Origin: Sandarakinorhabdus limnophila DSM 17366
GTDB lineage: Bacteria; Pseudomonadota; Alphaproteobacteria; Sphingomonadales; Sphingomonadaceae
Direction of reading: 5' to 3'
Assembly (NCBI RefSeq): GCF_000420765.1
Contig: NZ_ATVO01000005.1
Location: forward strand, 186,001-250,000
Length of the DNA stretch: 64,000 nt
A program made the translations under genes and the position numbers. The notes under the pieces were generated by a model. It worked only from the letters and a program-made list of their open reading frames with translations. It was not told the DNA's origin and ran no database searches. Shown in pieces: positions 58,953 to 64,000 of this stretch. Numbering within the stretch: the stretch's first letter is position 1; each line of letters opens with the position of its first letter.

Positions 58953-60743
58953 TTACCAGCCGGCGGCCTGGCCATCCTTGCGGTGATCGGAACCGGCGCG
59001 ATAGACCGGCTTGCCGTCCTTGTCCGTCTCGATGCGGATCGCCTGATAGCCGCCCATCGCTCCGCTGCTGGGCGTGCCCAGCCGGTGGCCCATCGCCTTC
59101 AGATCGGCCCCGACCAATGCATCCAGCGCCGGCTCCAGCGTGAGCTGGTCCGACACCTGGCCGTGACGGAAGCGCGCCATGTCGGTCGCCATCTGCACAT
59201 TGGCACCCAGATCGAGCATGTTGACCAGCACCTGGCCGTGCCCCTGTGCCTGCATGTCGCCGCCCATCAGCAGCAACGACAGCAACGGCGCGCCATCCTT
59301 CAGCACGAAACCGGCGGCCAGCGTGTGATAGGGGCGCTTGCCCGGCGCGATGATGTTGGGGCTGGCCGGATCAAGGCTGAACTGCACGCCGCGGTTGTGC
59401 AGTATCATGCCATAATCCTTCACCGTGAGGCCCGATCCCCACACGGAAGAGATGGAGTTGACCATCGCCACCACATTGCCTTGGGCATCGGCGGTGGCCA
59501 GCACGACGGTATCACCTGTGCGATCAGCCGGGCCGGGCTTGGTGATGGCGGCGCGCGCCGGATCAACCCGCGCGCACAGGCTGGCGGCATAGGCTTTCGA
59601 AGTCAGCCGTTCCACCGGCACCGTGACGAACTTGGGATCGCCGTTCCACGCCGCGAGATCGGCATAGGCCAGTTTCTTGGCCTCGACGAGATAATGCCAG
59701 AAGCGCGGATTGGCTGGCCCCAAAGCGGCAAGATCCTGCCCCGGCGACCAGACCGGCACGCAGGCTTCGAGGATGTTGAGCATTTCGAGCGCGCCCCAGC
59801 TTTGCGCGGGCGGCGGCAGTTCATAGACATCATGGCCGCGATAGCGTGTGTGGACCAGATCGACCCACTCGCCCTTGTAGCCGGCCAGGTCGGCCGCGGT
59901 CATGGTGCCGCCCAGCGCTTGCGATTTGGCAATGATCGCCCGCCCGATGTCACCCGTGTAAAAGGCGCTGGGACCGTCCTTGCGCAGCAGTGCGAAGGCG
60001 CGGGCAAGGCCGGGATTGCGGAACATCTCGCCCACGGCCGGGCCCTTGCCGCCCGGTGTCCACACCGCCAGCGTGTCGGGATCATGCTCTGTGCAGCAGG
60101 CTTTCAGCGGGGAGGACCTGGGCAGCGGTGTCCAATCTTCGGCGATCCGCGGGCTGACCGGAAAGCCGTCGCGGGCATAAAATTCGGCATCGGCCAGCAC
60201 ATCGGCAAAGCCCATGCTGCCAAAGCGTTTCAGCGCCGCATCCCAGCCCCACACTGCGCCCGGCACGGTAACAGTGAGAATGCCGCCCGATGGCATGCCC
60301 GAACCCAGCGTCCAGTTCTTGGGATCCTTGCCATAGCCCAGTTCGGCAAAGCGCTGCGGTGTCGCCCCGGTGGGGGCCGGGCCAGCAGCAGCCAGCGCGT
60401 GCAGTTTCTTCGACTTGGCATCCCAGACGATCATGAACAGATCGCTGGCGATGCCGGTGCTGAACGGTTCGACCACGCCCAGAACCGCCGCCGTCGCCAC
60501 CGCCGCATCCACGGCATTGCCGCCGCGGCGCAGGATGGCGAGCCCGGCCTGCGTGGCCAGCGGTTGGCTGGAGGTGACCATGCCGTTGCGCGCAATCACC
60601 TCGGCCCGGCTTTGCGCCGCCCAGCCTTCAGTGCGGCCACCGGCAACAGCGGCGCACGCCGGTTCCGGGCAACGTGCCTCTTGCGCTGCCGCTGGCCACG
60701 CCAGGCTGGCAAGCAGGCCCAATCCGATTATCCGCTGCATCAT
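58953..60743 (-). CDS. ggt: Gamma-glutamyltransferase
   Basis: 596 residues, Sec signal MMQRIIGLGLLASLAWPAAA. The N-terminal nucleophile is predicted at Thr412 in DTVVLATADAQGN, where autoprocessing gives the large and small subunits; GGNAVDAAVAT and PAQSWGALEML are family features. In the C-terminal part MGGDMQAQGHGQVLVNML corresponds to the GGTPGGDxQ-like region. It hydrolyses or transfers the gamma-glutamyl group of glutathione in the periplasm. Grouping with gshB, gloA and gloB within about 6 kb supports a thiol-metabolism cluster, although it is not one operon. The start lies 6 bp from the downstream end of the M24 peptidase gene. Confidence 0.92.
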   Translation of the reverse strand: MMQRIIGLGLLASLAWPAAAQEARCPEPACAAVAGGRTEGWAAQSRAEVIARNGMVTSSQPLATQAGLAILRRGGNAVDAAVATAAVLGVVEPFSTGIASDLFMIVWDAKSKKLHALAAAGPAPTGATPQRFAELGYGKDPKNWTLGSGMPSGGILTVTVPGAVWGWDAALKRFGSMGFADVLADAEFYARDGFPVSPRIAEDWTPLPRSSPLKACCTEHDPDTLAVWTPGGKGPAVGEMFRNPGLARAFALLRKDGPSAFYTGDIGRAIIAKSQALGGTMTAADLAGYKGEWVDLVHTRYRGHDVYELPPPAQSWGALEMLNILEACVPVWSPGQDLAALGPANPRFWHYLVEAKKLAYADLAAWNGDPKFVTVPVERLTSKAYAASLCARVDPARAAITKPGPADRTGDTVVLATADAQGNVVAMVNSISSVWGSGLTVKDYGMILHNRGVQFSLDPASPNIIAPGKRPYHTLAAGFVLKDGAPLLSLLLMGGDMQAQGHGQVLVNMLDLGANVQMATDMARFRHGQVSDQLTLEPALDALVGADLKAMGHRLGTPSSGAMGGYQAIRIETDKDGKPVYRAGSDHRKDGQAAGW

Positions 60744-60749
60744 TTCACT

Positions 60750-62075
60750 TCACCCCCGCATAGCAGCCTCGATTTCGGCGATGCTGCGCGGGATGCCGGC
60801 CGACATCCGCTCCGATCCCGTTCCCGTCACCAGATATTGATCCTCAATCCGGATGCCTTGATTGGCGGACTGAGTGTACAGCCCCGGCTCGATGGTGATC
60901 ACCGCGCCGGCCGGGATGGGCTTTGAACGGTCGAACGGATCGTGGACATCCAGCCCGACATAATGGCCAAGCCCGTGGATGAAATCATCGATGCGACCGG
61001 CGCGGCGGAACACCTGCTTGGCGGCGTCTTCGAACGCGTCATAACTTACCCCGGCTTTCAGCGTTGCCGCGGCAGCAGTCTGGGCGGCCAGCACCAGTTC
61101 GTAATCGGCGCGCTGGCTGGCCGTGAAGCGGCCATTGGCCGGGAAGGTACGGGTGACATCACAGGCATAACCATCCACCGCCGCCGCGGCATCAATCAGC
61201 ACCAGATCGCCATCCCGGATCGGGCCGGTTTCCACCACATAATGCAGCGATGCGGCGTTGCGCCCGGCCGCCACGATGCTGTTGTAGGCAAGGCCGGTGC
61301 CGCCGGCATTGGCAAAGCCTTCCTCCAGCACGCGGCGAAGCTGGCGTTCCGTCATGCCCGGTTTCACGGCCTTCATCGCCGCCAGATGGCCGGCGCGCGT
61401 GGCGGACATGGCCTTGTTCAACCACTCCAGTTCGCGCGGTTCCTTGACGCTGCGCATCTGGGTGAGCAGGCCGGATTGGTCGCGGATGCTAGTGCCGGGC
61501 ACGCGGGCCATCACCTTGCCATACAGCTCCAGCGTTGCCGGCACTGGCGCATCGGCCGATACCACTGGTCCCAGGAAATGCAGTTCCTTGGCGCGTGTGG
61601 CGAGCTGTGTAACAACCCCGCCCAGCCGCGCCGTGCGCTGCACACGCTGCACCCCGGTGCGCTGCTCGATCAGCGAGCCCAGCGGCAGCCGCTCCACCTC
61701 CCAACGCTCGGTCTCGACATCACGCGATGGCAGGAACAGAAACTCCTTCACGAACGCCTCGCCGGGCGCCAGCACCAGAACCGCCCCCGGCTCGTCGCTG
61801 ATGCCGGTGAGCCAGGCGAAGTCGCCGTTCTGGGTAAAGGGCGCGGCGATGGTGTTGTCGGGGGCGCCAAATGCGGTGGCGCCATGGATCACCGCCAGCC
61901 CGGTCTTCAGCTCAGCCATCAACCGCGCGCGGCGGGCGCGATAGACCTCGGGCGCAAACGGCCTTGTGCCCAGCGGCGTGCCAAAGCCTGGTCCGGGCAG
62001 GATCTGCGCTGCGGCATTGGCCGCGGGCAAGAGGGACATGGCGGCGGCGCCCGCCAGAAATTGCCTGCGTTCCAT
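60750..62075 (-). CDS. Xaa-Pro aminopeptidase-like M24 peptidase, Tat-exported
   Basis: 441 residues. The N-terminus MERRQFLAGAAAMSLLPAANAAA has a twin-arginine motif (R-R-Q-F-L). The M24 fold has metal ligands in LIDAAAAVDGYACDVTRTF (two Asp), HGLGHYVGLDVHD (His), ITIEPGLY (Glu) and GIRIEDQYLVTG (Glu). The N-terminal creatinase-like domain (about 30-200) is typical of PepP/XaaPro aminopeptidases. Export through Tat fits a folded metalloenzyme. The start at 62075 gives the RR motif; the upstream open frame has none. It lies just upstream of ggt in the same direction. Confidence 0.88.
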   Translation of the reverse strand: MERRQFLAGAAAMSLLPAANAAAQILPGPGFGTPLGTRPFAPEVYRARRARLMAELKTGLAVIHGATAFGAPDNTIAAPFTQNGDFAWLTGISDEPGAVLVLAPGEAFVKEFLFLPSRDVETERWEVERLPLGSLIEQRTGVQRVQRTARLGGVVTQLATRAKELHFLGPVVSADAPVPATLELYGKVMARVPGTSIRDQSGLLTQMRSVKEPRELEWLNKAMSATRAGHLAAMKAVKPGMTERQLRRVLEEGFANAGGTGLAYNSIVAAGRNAASLHYVVETGPIRDGDLVLIDAAAAVDGYACDVTRTFPANGRFTASQRADYELVLAAQTAAAATLKAGVSYDAFEDAAKQVFRRAGRIDDFIHGLGHYVGLDVHDPFDRSKPIPAGAVITIEPGLYTQSANQGIRIEDQYLVTGTGSERMSAGIPRSIAEIEAAMRG

Positions 62076-62173
62076 TGCTATTCCCCAGACCAACCCTGGG
62101 CCGAACGTGGCAGATGCAGGGGACATCGTCCAGCCGCCGGAACCGCCGCGCGGATACCGTGCCCGTTCGCCCC

Positions 62174-62611
62174 TCAGACCAACCAGGATTGCGGCACCGG
62201 CCGGGGCAGCACCTTGGCAAGATCGGGCAGCGACTGTGGGGCCAGCGAGACACCGTCGCCGCCCACCGCCCACAGCGCAGTGCCAATCAGGGCCAGCAGT
62301 GCCAGCAGGATCACCACCAGCCGGCGCAAGGGATTGGGCGGCGGCAACAACGGCAAATCATGCACCCAGCTTTCGGCCGGCGGCAGCGTATCGAAACGAA
62401 TGCGCCAATCCTTGTTGTCGGTGCGGCGCAGGTTCAGCCCCTCATCGCGGCGCACGCGGGCGATGGGGATGGCGCTGATGTTCGCCTCCACATTGATCAC
62501 CAGCCGCGTTTCATGCGCCGTCACCACCACCTCGTCACGACGGCCATCGCACAGCAACAGGCCCGAAAGGGGCCGGCTCTTGGCACTGCGGCGGGCGGGC
62601 GGGGCTGACAT
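62174..62611 (-). CDS. Small membrane protein, unknown
   Basis: 145 residues from the ATG at 62611. The first part is soluble with beta-like character (DEVVVTAHETRLVINVEANISAIPIARVRRDEGLNLRR); there is one membrane helix near residue 105-125 (LRRLVVILLALLALIGTALWAVGG) and a short periplasmic tail ending in VPQSWLV. The membrane helix is preceded by arginines. It could be a membrane-anchored beta-domain protein. I recognise no family; codon use and the membrane helix support coding. Divergent from thrS with 170 bp between. Confidence 0.6.
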   Translation of the reverse strand: MSAPPARRSAKSRPLSGLLLCDGRRDEVVVTAHETRLVINVEANISAIPIARVRRDEGLNLRRTDNKDWRIRFDTLPPAESWVHDLPLLPPPNPLRRLVVILLALLALIGTALWAVGGDGVSLAPQSLPDLAKVLPRPVPQSWLV

Positions 62612-62642
62612 TGGCACCAACCCTGCCAAGACACGGCCATGA

Positions 62643-62676
62643 CTGCAAGTCGCCAAGCAACCGCTCCCTGCAAGTC
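62643..62676. repeat. Pair of 9-bp direct repeats upstream of thrS
   Basis: CTGCAAGTC occurs at 62643-62651 and again at 62668-62676, spacing 25 bp. It lies in the divergent region between the small membrane protein gene and thrS. No promoter or known site can be assigned. Confidence 0.35.
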
Positions 62677-62781
62677 TGGCACGCGCGGGCAGCGGAGGGC
62701 GGGGGTGGCGGGGGCCGGCTTTTTTGGCTAAGCGCGGCGGGCCGCTGCTTGGGCGGCGCTGTTCGCAATCAAAGGCCACCA

Positions 62782-64000
62782 ATGTCCGACCTCATCACCC
62801 TCACGCTTCCTGATGGTTCGCAGCGCGAAGTCGCGCGCGGGACTACCGGTGCGGACGTGGCGGCGAGCATCGGACCGGGCCTGGCCAAGGCGGCGCTCGC
62901 AGCCAAGCTGAATGGCGAACTGGTCGATCTGTCGCGCCCGATCGAGAGCGATGCCGCGCTGGCGCTGGTGACGGCGAAGGACGAAGCCGACGCGCTGGAA
63001 CTGGCGCGCCACGATTTCGCGCACGTGCTGGCCGAAGCGGTTCAGGGCTTGTTCCCCGGCACGCAGATCACCTTTGGCCCATCGACAGACGATGGCTTCT
63101 ATTATGATTTCGCCCCCGCTCCCGGCCGCGGCCCGTTCACCGAAGATGACCTGCCGGCCATCGAGGAGGCGATGCGCACCATCGTCAAGGCCGACAAGCC
63201 GCTGCGCCGCGAAGTGTGGAGCCGCGCGCAACTGATCAGCCGCTGGAAGCAGCAGGGCGAGAATTTCAAGGCCGAATGGGCCGCCGAACTGCCGGGTGAC
63301 GAAGATCTGACGGTCTATTGGTCCGGCGATGACTGGCTCGACATGTGCCGCGGGCCGCACCTGCCCTCGACCGGCAAGCTCGACCCCCAGGCCTTCAAGC
63401 TGACGCGGGTTTCCGGCGCCTATTGGCGCGGCGATCAGAAGAACGCCATGCTCAGCCGCGTCTATGGCACCGCCTGGCTGAACAAGAAGCAGCTCGATGC
63501 GCATCTGCTGCGACTGGAGGAAGCCGCCAAGCGCGACCACCGCAAGCTGGGCCGCGAGATGGACCTGTTCCACCTGCAGGAAGAAGCCCATGGCAGCGTG
63601 TTCTGGCACCCGCGCGGCTTCATCATCTACCGCGAGCTGGAAGCCTATATGCGCCGCCGGCTGGACCCGGCCGGATACCAGGAGGTGAAGACCCCGCAGA
63701 TCATGGACGCGCGCCAGTGGGAACAATCCGGCCACTGGGGCAAGTATCGCGAGAACATGTTCGTCATCCCCGACGAAGTGCCCAACACCGAGGATGAAGG
63801 CCCGGTGGTGAGCAACGACGCGCAGTGGATGGCCCTGAAGCCGATGAACTGCCCGGCGCACGTGCTGATCTTCCGCCAGGGCATCAAATCCTACCGCGAT
63901 CTGCCGCTGCGCATGGCCGAAATGGGCTGCTGCCACCGCAACGAACCGCACGGCGCCCTGCACGGCCTGATGCGCGTGCGCCAGTTCACCCAGGACGACG
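62782..64000 (+). CDS. thrS: Threonyl-tRNA synthetase, N-terminal 406 residues (3' end outside window)
   Basis: The open frame starts at ATG 62782 and runs to the window edge. It opens with the TGS domain (LITLTLPDGSQREVARGTTGADVAASIGPGLAKAALAAKLNGE). Next comes the editing domain with RHDFAHVLAEAVQ (H-x-x-x-H) and DGFYYDF, then LDMCRGPHLPSTG with the editing C and H. The catalytic core begins with the conserved motif KLGREMDLFHLQEEAHGSVFWHPRG, followed by MNCPAHVLIFRQGIKSYRDLPLRMAEMGCCHRNEPHGALHGLMRVRQFTQDD. It charges tRNA-Thr. No T-box or leader was recognised. Confidence 0.95.
   Translation, partial: MSDLITLTLPDGSQREVARGTTGADVAASIGPGLAKAALAAKLNGELVDLSRPIESDAALALVTAKDEADALELARHDFAHVLAEAVQGLFPGTQITFGPSTDDGFYYDFAPAPGRGPFTEDDLPAIEEAMRTIVKADKPLRREVWSRAQLISRWKQQGENFKAEWAAELPGDEDLTVYWSGDDWLDMCRGPHLPSTGKLDPQAFKLTRVSGAYWRGDQKNAMLSRVYGTAWLNKKQLDAHLLRLEEAAKRDHRKLGREMDLFHLQEEAHGSVFWHPRGFIIYRELEAYMRRRLDPAGYQEVKTPQIMDARQWEQSGHWGKYRENMFVIPDEVPNTEDEGPVVSNDAQWMALKPMNCPAHVLIFRQGIKSYRDLPLRMAEMGCCHRNEPHGALHGLMRVRQFTQDD

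Noticed and set aside
58146-60926. 926-codon open frame antisense to the hydrolase and ggt
   Set aside because: Same reasoning: minus-strand genes have motifs, and the plus product is compositionally shadow-like.
62712-62720. T-run after GCCGGC, resembling an intrinsic terminator before thrS
   Set aside because: The stem is only the 6-bp self-palindrome GCCGGC with no loop, and no gene ends there on the plus strand.
1-64000. CRISPR arrays, tRNA or rRNA genes, insertion sequences, integrases, prophage genes
   Set aside because: Reading both strands I found no spaced direct-repeat arrays, no tRNA-like cloverleaf with CCA context, and no transposase or integrase product. A search by tRNAscan-SE and ISfinder would be decisive.

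Overview
The window is a gene-dense, GC-rich stretch of an alphaproteobacterial chromosome, most likely from the order Sphingomonadales. Three signs point there: a PEP-CTERM protein with the sphingomonad-type tail (PEPSSWAMLIAGFGLIG), an F0 ATP synthase with separate b and b' subunits in an F0-only operon, and an alphaproteobacterial SOS box (GTTC-N7-GTTC) in front of a uvrD-type helicase. The genus cannot be fixed from the sequence alone. Almost all of it is core chromosome. I saw no insertion sequence, prophage, CRISPR array, rRNA or tRNA. No gene-free stretch exceeds about 220 bp.

Layout. 1-4.3 kb: the end of era, an antisense PEP-CTERM gene, recO and parC. 4.3-6.2 kb: three very small membrane proteins, two of them with acidic Gly/Ser/Asp tails, then an SPFH-domain gene and a ribbon-helix-helix gene behind a promoter with a palindrome at the predicted start site. 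6.2-9.1 kb: cca, a Nudix hydrolase, a DUF1285-like gene and an acetyltransferase, all leftward. 9.3-10.6 kb: a lipoprotein with c-type haem motifs. 10.6-13.0 kb: F0 ATP synthase operon atpI-B-E-F'-F, with a strong hairpin after atpE. 13.1-20.6 kb: smc, two thioredoxin-fold (CPHC) proteins and a dciA-like gene, back to back with mutY-nudC. 20.6-28.9 kb: a GGDEF-EAL protein, uvrD, a small membrane protein, an MFS exporter, cysK and a metallophosphoesterase.

28.8-38.2 kb is one leftward block: hisI, cytochrome P450, a Rossmann-fold protein, a MerR/LiuR-like regulator with its probable operator, acyl-CoA dehydrogenase, thiolase, a FadJ-type multifunctional enzyme and an Old Yellow Enzyme homologue. 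The acyl-CoA dehydrogenase, thiolase and FadJ together cover beta-oxidation. 38.3-46.1 kb: purF, two short-chain dehydrogenases, def, an AraC-type regulator, a DUF2306-like membrane protein, rlmN and a cfa gene broken by an apparent single-base frameshift. 46.2-54.6 kb: grpE-hrcA; rph-rdgB-hemW; an LpoA-like lipoprotein with zero gap to divergent rsmI; then yraN, a SirB1-like gene and gshB.

54.6-64 kb: a compact arsR-arsI operon, for organoarsenical C-As bond cleavage, with two tandem inverted-repeat operators. It sits between gshB and the glutathione-dependent gloA-gloB pair. Then come a thioesterase, a TPR protein, an alpha/beta hydrolase, a gamma-glutamyltransferase, a Tat-type M24 peptidase, a small membrane protein and the first 406 codons of thrS. 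The signals I judge most worth a second look are the SPFH/RHH operon with its small-protein neighbours, the arsR-arsI operator pair, the haem lipoprotein, the SOS box on uvrD and the broken cfa.
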